Origin: Wolfiporia cocos
Taxonomy: Eukaryota > Basidiomycota > Agaricomycetes > Polyporales > Phaeolaceae
Direction of reading: 5' to 3'
Length of the DNA stretch: 64,000 nucleotides
Assembly (NCBI GenBank): GCA_029448655.1
Contig: JACCLO010000008.1
Location: 3,534,001-3,598,000, forward strand
Within the stretch, counting starts at the first letter, position 1, and each line of letters starts with the position of its first letter. Below the pieces are notes generated by a model. It was not told where the DNA came from and ran no database searches. It saw only the letters and a program-made list of their open reading frames with translations. Shown here piece after piece: positions 40,709 through 53,006 of this stretch. The position numbers and the translations under genes were made by a program.

Positions 40709-41347
40709 TGACACAAGACTACTCACTTATTCTTATAAGCTTTGAGGTTGCTGGTTGGGCGATAGCTTTGAGGTTGTCGAGTAGACAAGAACTGGTAAAG
40801 CAGGTAGAGCAGGGCGCACTGAGTTGTTAACTCGGAGTGCAAATGCAATGAATAGAATCTGAGGTGTTAACGCTCAGATACCGTAGTATATATACATGTT
40901 ATATAAGACCCCTAACAGTCTTATTACCTAATCTAATTACCCTAATCCGTACAGGCAAGTCCTCGGAGACCTAAGTAATTAGTAATACACCGTAAATACA
41001 TATGCCAATCAAAACCGGGATATAGTTGTGCGGCGTAGGCCGCGCGAATGGCGTATAGTGCGCAATCATTAGTCAGTTGGAGGCGTGACCAAACGCCGGT
41101 CCGCTGATCTAATGTGTATGACGTTTGACGGACGAGATGTCCGATTGGCTACAAGAATAGACATGTGACTTATAACGGGAACTACCGTGATTAGATACCG
41201 TTGCTACGGGAGATAACACGGCCATCATTCGGCTTGTATGTAACGAATAGTTACCAACCAGTTAAGCACTAGTTGAACGTATAAACCGTAGATAAATTCG
41301 TAGAATTATGGGAAAAATAGTATTAATACTAGGAAAATCTTGTGACA
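40709..41347 (-). repeat. 5' LTR of chromovirus A
   Basis: 639 bp, TGTCACAAGATTTTCC to AGTCTTGTGTCA on the minus strand. TATATATA is at 40894-40887, and the presumed RNA start, 26 nt after the box, at 40860. Confidence 0.93.
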
Positions 41348-41716
41348 CCACCACAAAGTGGCACAGAGGTCAAGTCCAACAGATTGCACATCTTGTGAAA
41401 CATTAGAATAGGTCATTGTTACAGGTCGTATTCCCGTTCACTATACTTAAGTCGCAAGTATAAATCTTCAGCATCAAGTTGTAGAAACTTGCCATCCGTG
41501 CGATACCCCAAGTCAAAAGACTAGAGAGGCCGTTCGATATTCAGTACACATTAAAGAATATATACAAGTTAAATTACCCACGGCCCCACCACAAATTGTC
41601 ACTTAAGTGTGATAACTAATAGAATAAGGGAAAAACATATTGGATGGAGACATTGTGAGTCCACCCAACCCCCAGGGTGTGTGATCATTCTGCTGCACCT
41701 GCCTCTTCATTCTCTG
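41348..41716. other. Host-side stretch between A and a solo LTR
   Basis: It contains one copy of the minisatellite unit (41356-41395), then TGTTACAGGTCGTATTCCCG and following sequence resembling 19068-19200. No gene. Confidence 0.4.
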
Positions 41717-42146
41717 TGTCACAAGAAATGACGGTGCGCCTCTACTGTCGATATACGTATATTGGACGTTTTGGCGCTATGGGACCGCACGTGCATAGGT
41801 AGATAAGATCTTTGCTATCTTATCATACAGGTCATGTGTCGTCACTCACTAGTAACAGCGTTACTACTACGTTACATAGTTACAGTAGCTGCGCACAGAC
41901 CTGGGCTTTAGGGCTGGGTTGCTAGGGCACTGTGCATGTATATAACCTGTAGTGTAGCGTTCTGGGTTCCCCAGAACTAGTACTGTTGGCCTAGGGGGCG
42001 TTCCCCTGGGAGTCTACTCAACTTGCGTGCTGAGGCTCTGCTTCACCGTTGACTACTTGAGGATGCGACGTATGGGAAGATACGTCGTTCTACCTTCGGT
42101 ATAGGGATAGTATTCCTCTATGCGGTACGCACAGATTCTTGTGTCA
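41717..42146 (+). repeat. Solo LTR (430 bp)
   Basis: TGTCACAAGAAATGACGG to GATTCTTGTGTCA, perfect TSD CTCTG (41712-41716 and 42147-42151). ATGTATATAA is near 41936. The inverted repeat GTTCTGG/CCAGAAC (41959-41965, 41971-41977) is downstream. Confidence 0.92.
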
Positions 42147-42204
42147 CTCTGCCCACTCAGCCACCTCTGATACCTTGCCGATGCTCGATGTCATCGTTGC
42201 TTTG

Positions 42205-42847
42205 TGACACAAGACTACTCACTGGATGTATATGTGGTTGAGGTTGCTGGTTAGGTGGTTGTTGATAGACAAGAACTATCGATAGATAGCGAGTAGAGCA
42301 GGGCGCGATGAGTTGTCAACTCGAAGTGAAAATGTAATGATTTGAACTGAGGACTTGGTCGCTCAGCTATCAAAGTATATATACATGATAAGTTAGACCC
42401 CTAACAGTCTGTATTATGTAATATAACTACCGGATGCGTATGTACAAGTCCTCGGACACCTAAGTGCTAAGCAATACACATTAAAAGGATATACCGATCA
42501 ATACCGGGACATAGAAAGGCAGCATAGGCCACGCGAACAGCAGTTTGTGCACATTGTCATTAGAAAGCCAGGGTGTGACCAGCGCCCAATCCGCTGACAT
42601 TCGTAGGCTGACTGCTTTGGACGGAATGTCCGATTGGCTAACAAACTAGACATGCGACTCTAAGGGAACTTCCGTTGATAAGATAACCATCGTTACGGGA
42701 GATAAGATGGCCATCATTTGGCCGGTATCTAACGTATAGTTACGAACCGAGATAAGCTACTTATTGGACTAGAAACCCAAGAACAATAGCTATAAAGATG
42801 GGAAAAATAGTAGAAAATAGGGGAAAACTAAGGGAATTCTTGTGACA
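42205..42847 (-). repeat. Solo LTR (643 bp), related to the LTR of A
   Basis: Minus orientation, perfect TSD CTTTG (42200-42204 and 42848-42852). It resembles the 639-bp LTR of A throughout but with many changes. It keeps TATATATA and the CTGAG/CTCAG pair. It is an older insertion of a sister family. Confidence 0.92.
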
Positions 42848-43189
42848 CTTTGCTTATAACATTGTGTCCACAAATGTGATGCCTCAAAAAACTCCTGAAT
42901 TTTGTGGGTATCTACAGTACAGGCCATTTACATTACAACAGCTACGAAATCCCGTGGCACAGCGCAGGGAGGACACGGTCAATGGGATTTGAATGCCACA
43001 CATGTTGTAGGTGCTGTGTGTGGGAAATGGCATGGTAACGATGGCACATGCCCTATGGGCCAGTGAACACACAGTTGCCACGCAAGAACCACATGGTTTT
43101 CTTTCACGGCCCTTAAGTATTTAAATCTGAATGTGGTGCAAGTATGATGTGGACTTGCCTAAGTTCGAGAAGTCTGTCCACACTTTGAG

Positions 43190-43620
43190 GACTTAGCCTT
43201 CAGGGCTTGAGAATATACTGAGCGTGGTTTTCTACATTTGAGAACGAGGGCCACGATCAAGCTGCCGGACATCATCCCAAAGAAGTCTTGCAAGGCAAAG
43301 AAAGGCCAAGGTGAAGGTGAAGGCGCTGCTTTCAAGCCCAAGCCCAAGCCACGTTGGACGAAGAAGACAGCATCGATGGTGGCAGCAGAGCAAGATGTGC
43401 CGGTTGTGTCTGGATCCAGCATGGGTTAGTCAGCACAACAGAAGTGCTGTCGATATTGACTGATAGGTCCCTGGTTACATATTATGTAAACAAGATCCAA
43501 ATGGATCAGGCTGAAAGTTTGCACATGGTATGGTCATGGATGGAACATGAAATTTACAAAGTTTCTGAGAAAATGGTGGCGCCAATTTTGAGAAATGAGG
43601 GGGTGAAGTGTTTGATATAG
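43190..43620 (+). other. Gene debris between solo LTRs
   Basis: 43141-43250 resembles 19263-19365 (LTR-like). It is followed by a short Lys/Pro-rich open segment (43238-43429, GEGEGAAFKPKPKPRWTKK). I cannot assign it. The upstream 42853-43140 shows nothing. Confidence 0.3.
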
Positions 43621-44337
43621 TGTCACGGATAAATAAAGTCGTGCAGCCTTCTCCTCTGGTCTATTGACCTCCAAACTTGCGCCTTAAGCGTATTACCAAA
43701 GGCGCTACTGCCTCCCAAAAGTTAGTGAGTCACGTGACCTCAATTTAGTAGGTCACATGATCCACTAACTTCTCAGATAAGATAGCGGCACCAGGTACCA
43801 TCACAGGCGCCTTGTCAGGTGACCCTATCTCTTCAATCTAAGCCTAGACGTTACTAGGCACCATAACTATGTCATAGTGACATCATTAGCCTAGCCCAAG
43901 CCTGGCAGCGTCATTACTGACATCATAGTGACCTCATACATCTATATGGGGTTGTTACTAATCCAAGTGAGCTATCTTTAGGGTAGCACACCATTATGAC
44001 ACAGTATGTCACCATTGGGCTTACTCAGCCTACTATGCACAGACCACCTTAGTTTAGGGCGGTCTTGCCTCTCAATAGTGTACATGCTATCTCATGTATA
44101 TAAATACAAAGGCGTCTAGGGCTTATTCCCTAGACTCAACAATCTAAGCATTCTATGCGTAAAGCCATGAGTGTTAGGGGCGTTTCCCTTTTCCTATCCT
44201 CCGCCTCTGCTGTATGAGACTATGCGCTACAAGACCTTTCCAGTTGGATTGGTCCCTCTTAGACGACTAGGACATGCTTTCTAGGTCGTCACTAGGACTT
44301 TGCGCCCTTCGGCATGGGACGTCACCGGATTGTGACA
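43621..44337 (+). repeat. Solo LTR (717 bp)
   Basis: TGTCACGGATAAATAAAG to CACCGGATTGTGACA, perfect TSD TATAG (43616-43620 and 44338-44342). It has TATATAAAT and the inverted repeat TCTAGGG/CCCTAGA (44115-44121, 44128-44134) at the place where other LTRs have CTGAG/CTCAG. Confidence 0.92.
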
Positions 44338-44342
44338 TATAG

Positions 44343-45518
44343 GTAGATGCATATAAGCCTATCTGGCACAGATATGAATAAGCCTTCCAAAGACAATAAT
44401 GAGCAGGATGGCTGTAATAATATGCCTGTGAGAAGGCTAAGCCATAGGCTCAGTGGTTAAATTATTTGAGGGGCATGATTATTTGTACAGAGACCAGCCA
44501 GAATAATTGAACCACGGCAGATAGAGACTAGCTTCCCAAAGCATAAAATGAAGGATCAAGTGATAGAAAGTGGTGTACAGTGTTTCAGAGGAGACATACT
44601 AGTAATTAAATTATTTGAGGACAGTTTTTGGGGACAGGGGCCATGTAACAAAATTTATATGATTACTCATTGTTCTTGTCGGCATCCTTTTGCAATCATG
44701 TTGCTAACACTATCAGGACACCACATACAAACTTTGGAGAGCATCTGACCAGCAGTTGTATTATATGAACAAGAAAAAGCACATACAGCCAAAAGATTTA
44801 GCTGCTTATTGGCTTGAACAGCATACTTCAGGATGACCTTTAATAAGGTAATTCTTATTGCCTCTTATCACAAACCACTATGGAGTGGCAATCCATTGCA
44901 AATGCCTAAGTGACAAGTGCATGAACGTGTCACAACGTTCAGAGGCAAGACCCTCAGTCTAGCAAGTAGAGCGGTAGAAGCAACCCTGACAAGCATTGTC
45001 ATCGCAACAAGACTGAGGCACAATTGCCAGATGCGATCAAGGATGATGAGAAGCCACAGGGCAAGAGAAAGAACAAGAAGGGCAAGGGCAAGAACAGGAA
45101 GGGGCTGAAGGGTCTGCTGCCACTGCCTGAAGAAAAAAGGAACACCAGATCATCCCGTCGTAAGTAGCTGAGGGCCTCCATTGTATTCTCGCTCGCAATA
45201 TGTACTTGTATACACAATCTTGCATAACTGAATGAAAGCCCTAGCACATGCTGGGGTTTAAACCTGCAGTTCTTAAGCCTTTGCATTCAGGCCTCCCTAT
45301 CCAAGTGTTATGGTTTGTTGTCCTATGGCCCACATCCTATCTTTCTGTCTTTCTAAAGGCAGTGCTGCTAGAACCAAGTCAGCAGCTTCCATGTGAAGCA
45401 TTCAACTTGTAGATGGTCAATGGGATCTTACAAGTTCATTAGCACATGCATCAAGTTAGGTTTGTTTTGAAACAGCCAACAGCAACATAAAGAAGTCTAG
45501 GTCCATGAGCAAGAATTC
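44343..45518 (+). pseudogene. Unrecognised gene remnant with Lys-rich C-terminus
   Basis: Short plus-strand open stretches can be seen at 44548-44748 (MKDQVIESGVQCFRGD, ending HHIQTLESI). Near 45003-45167 a frame reads TEAQLPDAIKDDEKPQGKRK and continues through a Lys/Gly-rich run to a stop just after RSSRRK. The basic tail could bind nucleic acid or be a nuclear signal. No catalytic motif is visible; exon limits are not clear. It may derive from a DNA transposon or a host gene. 45170-45518 shows nothing. Confidence 0.3.
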
Positions 45519-45968
45519 TGACATGAAAAGCCTACCGGCGCTGTGCCACCCGCATAGTGGGGAATATCCCCTATTCTAAGGGTCCCTAGGTGGAGAACAG
45601 GAGACCACGTCTCTTGTAGACATCTCGTGTATAGTCTTCGGCTCAGACTAGCAAGCAGAGAAGTGAGGGACAAAGTCCCCACAGTTGGCGTGCAGGCAGA
45701 CAAGCAGACGGTGTGATAAAGACTCCCCAGGGGACAACGCCCCAAGGCCGAGAAGAATAGTTCTGAGGTGTAACCCTCAGAACGTCGCAGTATATATACA
45801 TGGGTGCAGGCACTACTAACTACCACCAACCTGCCCTAATGGCAGGGTCTGTGCGCAAGCTGTGACCGTAACCCATAACTACGTAACGCTGTTACTACCC
45901 TTGACATCACGTGACTTGTAAGAGATAAGATAGTGAACTAATCAGTCCCATGCACGTGCGATTCCACT
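45519..45968 (-). repeat. Partial LTR interrupted by chromovirus D
   Basis: The minus-strand 3' part of an LTR related to the solo LTR 12758-13362, with TATATATA and TTCTGAGG/CCTCAGAA. Copy D starts at 45969; the missing part must lie beyond D, right of the window. Confidence 0.75.
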
Positions 45969-47020
45969 TAACACAAGATAACACTTACTTGTAATAGTTG
46001 CTTGGTTTGCTGGTCAGGCAGGATAGTTGTAAGAGTTAAGCAGGATACGCTGAGTGGTTAACTCGTAGTATGAATGCAATGAATAGAACTGAGGCAATAG
46101 CGCTCAGCAAGGCCAGTATATATACATGATAAATAAGACCCCTATTAGATAATACTAGTGTCCGTATTCGTATGTACAAGTCCCCAGATACCTAAGTACT
46201 TATGTCACAAATTCTCAGAAATAGGTACCCCCCCCTGTCTCGATCCCAGGGCCTTAGGTGTACGGTATGTCATGTGACGTCTAGTAGATATAGTCGAGTA
46301 GTATAGCGGTTATGCGCCAGACGGCGCCTATCCAGGTCACGTGGACTGCTTACGTATACAGAGGCTGTGTAGATAGCGCACGGACCTTTACATTAGGGCG
46401 GGCCTTACTGCCTGCCGCGCGCATCCCCTTTGTATATAAGGCTTCATGGTCTGAGGCGTACTCCTCAGACCTTTCAATCTCGACTCTGGGCTTGGCCCCT
46501 CCTCTCTACTCATGCATGCTAGTCTGTGAGACTTACCTCGCCATAGAACCGCACGGCGTTGTACCCTAGAACCTGGCACTACAGGGAAGACGGTCCCTTA
46601 GATGGGTTATGCGTGAGTGACACATAGAGATTTGTGTCAACTTAGTAATATACGATAAATACATATGCCGATCAAAACCGGGATATAGAAAGGCGGCGTA
46701 GGCCGCACGAATGGCGTTTTGCGCTCTTGTCATTACAAAGACGGGGCGTGTCCAAAACCCGGTCCGCTGACGTTTATATGCTGACTGCTTTCGGACAGAA
46801 GGTCCGATTGGCTGGAACTAGACATGTGACTGATGGTAACTACTAGTGATAAGATAAGACCGTCGTTACGGGAGATAACGCGGCCATCATTCGGCACGTA
46901 TGTAACCGTGAACTTATGAACCAGATAAGCTAGTTATTGGTCTGGAAAGTCGTAGATAATTCGTAGAATTGCCGGAAAAATAGTAAGAAATATTGGGAAA
47001 CTAGGAGAATTCTTGTGACA
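45969..47020 (-). repeat. 3' LTR of chromovirus D with nested solo LTR
   Basis: The 619-bp-family LTR (about 610 bp here) is interrupted by 46203-46639. The polypurine tract (a run of G ending GGTAA on the minus strand, about 47036-47021) precedes it. Confidence 0.92.
46203..46639 (+). repeat. Solo LTR nested in the LTR of D (437 bp)
   Basis: TGTCACAAATTCTCAG to GATTTGTGTCA, perfect TSD ACTTA (46198-46202 and 46640-46644). It is similar in size and organisation to the TRIM LTR (TCTGAGG/CCTCAGA, TATATAAGG). Confidence 0.92.
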
Positions 47021-47114
47021 TTACCCCCCCCCCCCTTAGATTTCAACGACCCCGTTGAGAGTAGAAATTGTGCTACAGCCCATTGAAGGGTTAGTCTTTA
47101 CGATTCTTCCACTT

Positions 47115-50100
47115 TTATTGTCCGGTCGATCCAAAACCTTGTGTACCACGCGTGTTTGGCTTGTTGAACTGCTCGTTGTAGGGCCCACTTCCATGTAGGT
47201 GAGGTCGAATTTCTTTTTCGAACTTCTCCTTGGTCATGGATTCCTGTATTTTGGGCGTGATTGCTACTTCGCAGATTAGCTGAGCAATTCTGTCGCCTTT
47301 CTTTACTTGGTACGGGTCTCCAGTGAGGTTCATCAACATGACAAAGACTTCTCCGCGGTAGTCATGGTCTATTACACCTGCAAGGATGTCGATGCCCTTC
47401 TTCGCAAGTCCAGACCTTGGCGCTATCCGACCGTATGTCCCATATGGAACTTTGATACGAATATCTGTGGGGACCGAAGCGGATTTCCATGAATTAATCA
47501 GGATATCCTGCGCGGCATACAGCTCGTAGCCGATTGCATCGGTTGTTCCCCTGGTCGGTAGCTTGCCATTGACTCCTACTTTGATTTCCAAGTCTTCGTT
47601 GAACTCAACGTCGGAATGTACCCATTGCCCCGTAAAGGGGTCGCGCTTATAGTACACTTTCGGTTGTGTTGGGTTGACATCGTCTCGATATTGGGGCCAG
47701 TCATCGGGCCAGACACATGTGTCCAAATCCCAATCTGGTGAGTCAGGGTCGAAGACGGCTATTGTCTGCCGTGTTCCGCCGAGTCTGGTTGATCGGCGAA
47801 GGGGTTGATTTGGGTCGGTACTAAGGGCTGAATATTTTGCCTTGTACTCGTCCAGTATCTCCTTAGCGTTAGCCAAATGTTCCTCGATTTCCCACGTGTC
47901 TTCCGCAGGTCTGGTGCCTTTCCAATGGATAAGGTATTCCCACCGGCCGCGTCGGTTACGATGGTCGAGAATGGCTTCCACTTCCCATTCTTCCGGGTCT
48001 TCCATTTCCATTGGCTTGTCAGCCGCAGGAGGATGACTTCTCTGACCTTCGATGGTTGATTCCTTGTACATGACCAGTTTTGAAGCATGGAACACAGGGT
48101 GGTAAGCCCTATATTGTGCGTCCATGTACACCTTGAACGTTACCGGTCCCAATTTTTCCGTGATTCGGAATGGGCCGATGTAGCGAGGGGCTAGACTTCT
48201 TTCAGTGTCTTGCTAGCTTCGCATGTCCACGAGTACTTTGTCACCCACTTTGAAGGGGACAACTTGCTTCTTTTGGTCATAGTACCAGGACCATCTTTCG
48301 GCTGCAATTTTTATTGCCGCCTTAGCTTTCTCCTGTGCAGAGAACCATGTGTTTGCAATCTCTACTAAGTCTTTGTTTTGGCTTGGTTCGAAACTGCTTG
48401 GTCCTGCAATAGGGTGACGACCTAATTCCACCAGGAACGGAGATTCCTTGGTAGTTTCGCTGGCTGCATTATTGTACGCAAATTCCGCTGTGGGCAGGAA
48501 CTCCGACCAGTTATCTTTTTGGTACGTGTTTATGTAGCACCGTAGATACTGTTCGAGTATTTGATTTACTCGTTCGGTTTGTCCGTCTGCCTGCAGATGG
48601 TACGCAGCAGTCATTGACCTTTGAATTCCCAGCAGGGTGCACCATTCACCAAATAGTTTTGAGGCGAATTGTGTCCCTCTGTCCGATACTATCTGTTTCG
48701 GTAACCCGTGTAAGGGATATACCTTTTGATAGAGTATCGTAGCTAGGTCTTTTGTTGAGAAGGAATTTTCTATTGGGAAAAACCTTGCTCTTTTGGTCAG
48801 CCGATCTACTACGACCATGATCGCGTCATGCATTCCTGATGGGGGTAGCTGAGTAATCAGGTCTATTGTCACCACTTCCCACGGGCCTGACGGCACCGGT
48901 AAGGGTTGCAGGGGGCCGTACGGCTTCTGCGGGTGGTTCTTCATACGTTGGCATGTGTCGCATCCATCTACGTATTTTTTGACGTAAACGAACATTCCGG
49001 GCCACCAATAGTTGCGGCTTAGCAATTCGTACGTTTTGTAGCGTCCGAAATGCCCAGCTGACTTGTGATCGTGATGATACTCGACCACTTGCCGTCTGAT
49101 ATCCGCTGGAGTAGCTGGAACGTAGACTTTGCCTCTTCGGAGGAGTAACCCTCCTTCGTAGTTCCATTCTGATAGGTCTTTTTTGAATTCACGAGGGCCG
49201 GATGAGAGCAGCTCCTTGTAGTCTTTTGTGACCTTGTCGTCTAGCAACGCTTTGCGAATCTCTCGGAGTATCGATTCATCTTCCGATTGTGGGGCAGCAT
49301 GGGAGGTATCAAGAGCCATTGCCATGTACTCTTGCTTGAACCACTCAGGTTTCAGAAGAACCTGGTCGCGATTATTGAGATCCACCCCCTCCTCATGGTC
49401 TGGCCGCCTGGACAGAGGATCCGCGGTTAGCATTGTTTTGCCAGGTTTGTGCTTCATTTGGAACTGAAGCGTGAGAGGTACAATGCCCAACGGGCTTGTC
49501 GTCTCGTCAGTTTTTGCGCCGTTTTGAAATAGGTCAGGTTTAGATGATCCGACCATATCTCGAATTTTTCAGGATGTCCCTCTAGGTAGTGTCGCCACTC
49601 TTCTAGAGCGCTGATGACAGCTAACATTTCCTTGTCGTATATCTCGTAGTTCCTTTCCGGGGCACTTAGCGATTTGCTATAGTACGCCACGGGGTGGAAT
49701 TTTTTGTCCGTAGGATCTAACTGAGATAGTACTGCTCCAGTAGCGAAGTCTGACGCATCTGTTTCTACGTGAAAAGGCTGATCGTGCGATGGAATTCGAA
49801 GCACGGGCGCTTTGGTAAATGCTTCCTTTAGGGTTTGGAAGGCATTTTCCTGCTCGGCGTCCCAATGCCAAGCTTCTGACTTTTTGGTCAGCATGGTGAG
49901 TGGTTTGGCTATTTTTGAGAAGCCTTCTATGAATCGCCTGTAGAAGTTGGCGAATCCAAGGAAAGCTTGAACCTCTTTGACCTTAGTAGGTCTAGGCCAG
50001 TCCTGAACTCCGGCGTACTTTTTTGGGTCCATCATAATGTTTCCATCGGAAATGATCATTCCTAGGTATTCGATGGAAGATTGTTCAAAGAAGCACTTTT

Positions 50101-50214
50101 CGGGCTTCGCATACAAGGCCGAGTCCTTCAGGGTTTGGAGAACCCCTTTGGTAAGTCGCCGATGTTCCTCCATATCATTCCCGAAAATCAAGATGTCGTC
50201 TAAGTAGACAACCA
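47115..50214 (-). pseudogene. Pol of chromovirus D, second part
   Basis: It resumes after copy C at [13 protein letters not shown] of RT, then RNase H (TDASDFATGAVL), integrase (HHDHKSAGHFGRY, TIDLITQ, VSDRGTQF, DGQTERVNQ), chromodomain (about 48005-47850) and dUTPase (about 47590-47120; GVIDHDYRGE, RGTQGFGSTGQ). Two lesions: a 1-nt deletion at about 49465 (SRFSSK instead of SRFNFQMKH) and TAG at 48213-48215 where B has Trp in VRSWQD. In motif 1 the Asp of GYDLYAA is Glu (GYELYAA), a change in a strongly conserved dUTPase residue. The protein is otherwise nearly the same as in B. Confidence 0.9.
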
Positions 50215-50913
50215 TGTCACAGATTTGGGACATGACACTATTTTTCCCATATTTTTACCTATTTATCTGGTATTTCTACGACCTTGTAGACATTTACGCT
50301 GCTAAGCGCCCGTCTACACGTACACGCAACCAAACAACACGTACACAACGCGGTATACGTCCACCTGTCATAACAACACGTACATAACACATTTGTACGC
50401 GTCAATGACTCAGCGGACTAACCTCCGGTGCCACGCGCCTTACTCATATCCCAATACCGGGCTATGTCAGTATAATTGGATAAGCGGCCCGCTCGTTATC
50501 ACATGCCAATGACCTTACGATTACTCATATCCCGATACCGGAATATAAGAATCACGTGCATGGCTTACTAACGTAGCTACAGCCACTTCCACAACATGGA
50601 CCTACGGTCCAAACAAACAATCTTACTGGTGCGACCATTACCGGCGCACATGGTCTACTGTATTTTACGGCTTAACCATATTAGTTATGTCTGCGCACAG
50701 ACCACCTTCATGTTTGGCTCCCTTACTGGTAACCAAACAAAGCATGTATATAAGTAGGGCTATCACTGCGGATAAGCCTTAGATTTGTTCTCTGCATTCG
50801 CACAGTTACATATCATCTCTGCTTGCGCCCACTAGCCTCCTCACCAACCTCCAGCAACTCCTTCAAGTCGCTTATTAGGTTATAGTGTGAGTCCCACAGT
50901 CTAGTCTGTGTCA
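50215..50913 (+). repeat. 5' LTR of chromovirus C
   Basis: 699 bp, TGTCACAGATTTGGGAC to GTCTAGTCTGTGTCA. TATATAAG is at 50747-50754, and after 26 nt AGATTTGTTCT (50781-50791). Confidence 0.94.
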
Positions 50914-51960
50914 TAAGAACAAATCTCCCCCTACCCCCGCCCTTGCGCTTGCGCTTGGGCCTGGGCTTCTATTCTACAGGGGTTTATTGCTCGTTGCTGC
51001 GCACATCCCTTTCTGCCTGACAAGGCGATTGGGGTGATAGTTGAGATCTGGGGGATACAGCGCCATCCTCGGCAGAGGATTGGCAACCAGGGAAGCCACA
51101 CTGCCTTTTTAGGCAGGAGGCCTACCTAACCCGGACTCCAGGGTCAAGGAGACATGGTCCTCGCTGACAAGCTTGGACTGTGCGCGGTTAAGACCCGCCT
51201 GTGGAGAAAAGGGGACGGTCTGCCTGTGTGCGCCCAACCCCCTGTCATGGCAAGCGTTGTTCAGCGCCCCATCACTATCCACAGGGTCATCATTATGATG
51301 GCATGGGAATTTTCCAAAGCCGCCTCCCAGGCGTAAGGGACCTGCTTTGAACCCGTTATGGGAAAAGCAGTGAGGGGGGTGACGTAAAAAAATCCAGGTG
51401 CCATAGGTCACTCGCGGTAGCCAATAGCATAAGTCCTCCGGGCAGCTCGGCGTGCGAGCATGGGTCAAACGGATTTGGGGCCCCATTGGAAGAGAAGCGC
51501 GTGGCCCACTCCTTCGGGATGTGGAGCGCTGCTGTCTCGCGATCTTAGATCGACAGTGGTTTTTTAGCCCTGATGTGACACCCATGTGGCTACAGACGAC
51601 AACCTCATTGTTGAAGCATGGACAGGCTAAGGGATGTAAAATCCCAGCCACTTTCCGGCATCATCCCTCCGGGGCGGTGTCGTGTATCCGAATCCCAATC
51701 ATCTGACCCAGGAACCGGCCTGGCAGTCAGCAACTCTACCCCTGGAGTCGGCGCCTCTGACCGTTAGGGTCATGTGAATATCCGCGCCGTCTCGGCACAG
51801 GGTTTGCGCGCAACATAAGAGTAATTATGCCCCGTAGTACACCATCTTTGCTCCTGAAAAGGAGTCCACTACCCTACCTTACATAAATCCCTACCATTCC
51901 TGTTCTTGGACGTATCACTGGGAAACTTTGTTTCTCATGAAGGCTGCACTTTCTAGAATC
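50914..51960 (+). other. Leader of chromovirus C with self-primer site
   Basis: The primer-binding site AGAACAAATCT (50916-50926), two bases after the LTR, is the exact complement of 50781-50791. The GC-rich leader of about 1 kb follows. A perfect small hairpin CTCCT-GAAA-AGGAG lies at 51851-51864, before ORF1. Confidence 0.75.
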
Positions 51961-52860
51961 ATGCCCCGCGTTACCCGTCGCACCCGTGGCTCCTCCACTG
52001 CCCCTTACGTCAAACCGGCGAAGCGGTCCCTTCTCAGCCGCATCGACACCGCCGACATTCCTCGGGCCGAGGACGTCACTTACACGCTTCCTGTAAAGGA
52101 AGACTACACCGGGAAGCTCCATCTTTGGGAGATTCCCGTCCACATGCCAAAGCACATCGCTGAGGCTGGGAAACCCGCTCCTCGACCTCCCAAACCAGTT
52201 CCGCTCGCTAAGCGTATCTGGACAGAGGAAGAGAAGCTAGCCGCTTCCATTACCGCCATGGAGAACCTCATCGAACTCCGTGAACTCAACAAGCTCAAGC
52301 TCGCCCGCGATAAGCTGAATAAGCGAATCGCCGCCAAACAAGCCGCCAAGGAAGCCAAGCAAGCAGCTTCTTCACTGGCCCTCCGCCTCTCCAGCCCGGC
52401 GGCCGGACCTCCCGTTCCGGCCAACCACAAGATTCTCGACCCTTCCCTCGTCTTCGGGAAGAAGAAGCCTCTCCAAGCATGCGATCAAGTTATTCCCATG
52501 CTAGAAGGCACTCTCACTCGTCTCACTCCTCTCGCCAACCACCCCCCTAATTACCCAGGCTTCCATATGGAAAACGACATCCGTTTCCATACTATGGTAG
52601 TAGAATTAGAGGATTTGGTGGATAACGTCAAGGATAGAGCGAGACGGGGGAGGATCACCAATAGAGAGTGGAGAATTATGAAAAAATACTGTAAACAGCT
52701 CGGCAACATTTCCTTTTTGGATTGGCGTACGGACTTAGCTCGTATCATAGCAGAATGCGTAGCGCTAAAAATTTCTTTTGCCTTCGGTGTAACACCACCT
52801 GACAAGGTGGCAGGGCTCTCAAATACTTCGGTAGAAGAGGATATACTCGCGATTGTATAG
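51961..52860 (+). CDS. ORF1 of chromovirus C, unknown function
   Basis: 299 residues from MPRVTRRTRGSS; an upstream in-frame ATG at 51928 would add 11 residues, but the internal start gives the MP-basic N-terminus seen in A and B. It has the same position (between leader and gag) and general make-up as the other ORF1 proteins: basic N-terminus, Lys/Ala-rich helical middle (LNKLKLARDKLNKRIAAKQAAK), and a C-terminal part with a basic helix (VKDRARRGRITNREWRIMKKY) corresponding to VRQDSMKNEDLRRLEKY. Similarity to A and B is weak, so homology is inferred mainly from order and layout. No stops and no known motif. A hairpin ACTCT-GAAAA-AGAGT (52882-52896) follows. Confidence 0.75.
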   Translation: MPRVTRRTRGSSTAPYVKPAKRSLLSRIDTADIPRAEDVTYTLPVKEDYTGKLHLWEIPVHMPKHIAEAGKPAPRPPKPVPLAKRIWTEEEKLAASITAMENLIELRELNKLKLARDKLNKRIAAKQAAKEAKQAASSLALRLSSPAAGPPVPANHKILDPSLVFGKKKPLQACDQVIPMLEGTLTRLTPLANHPPNYPGFHMENDIRFHTMVVELEDLVDNVKDRARRGRITNREWRIMKKYCKQLGNISFLDWRTDLARIIAECVALKISFAFGVTPPDKVAGLSNTSVEEDILAIV

Positions 52861-53006
52861 TAGAAATACTATCATCTTTTAACTCTGAAAAAGAGTGCGA
52901 GTGTGATCTATAACAAAAGTTGCAGCTTTCAAACCAAAACTCCCTTCTTAAGAATCTAAGACAATGAGTAACCGGAAACTAACATTCGTCATAAATAGTG
53001 TTCACA

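Larger units (their letters stand above)
22008..41347 (-). mobile_element. Chromovirus A, split by chromovirus B
   Basis: A complete element on the minus strand: 5' LTR 40709-41347, leader, ORF1, gag, pol, 3' LTR 22008-22646, with the TSD CCACC (22003-22007 and 41348-41352). Copy B (24624-34275) sits inside the integrase zinc-binding region. Without B the element is about 9.7 kb. The two 639-bp LTRs show two differences that I can find, both CpG/CpA. One frameshift lies between protease and RT. It is a different family from B/D/E (LTRs clearly divergent, proteins roughly two-thirds identical). Confidence 0.92.
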
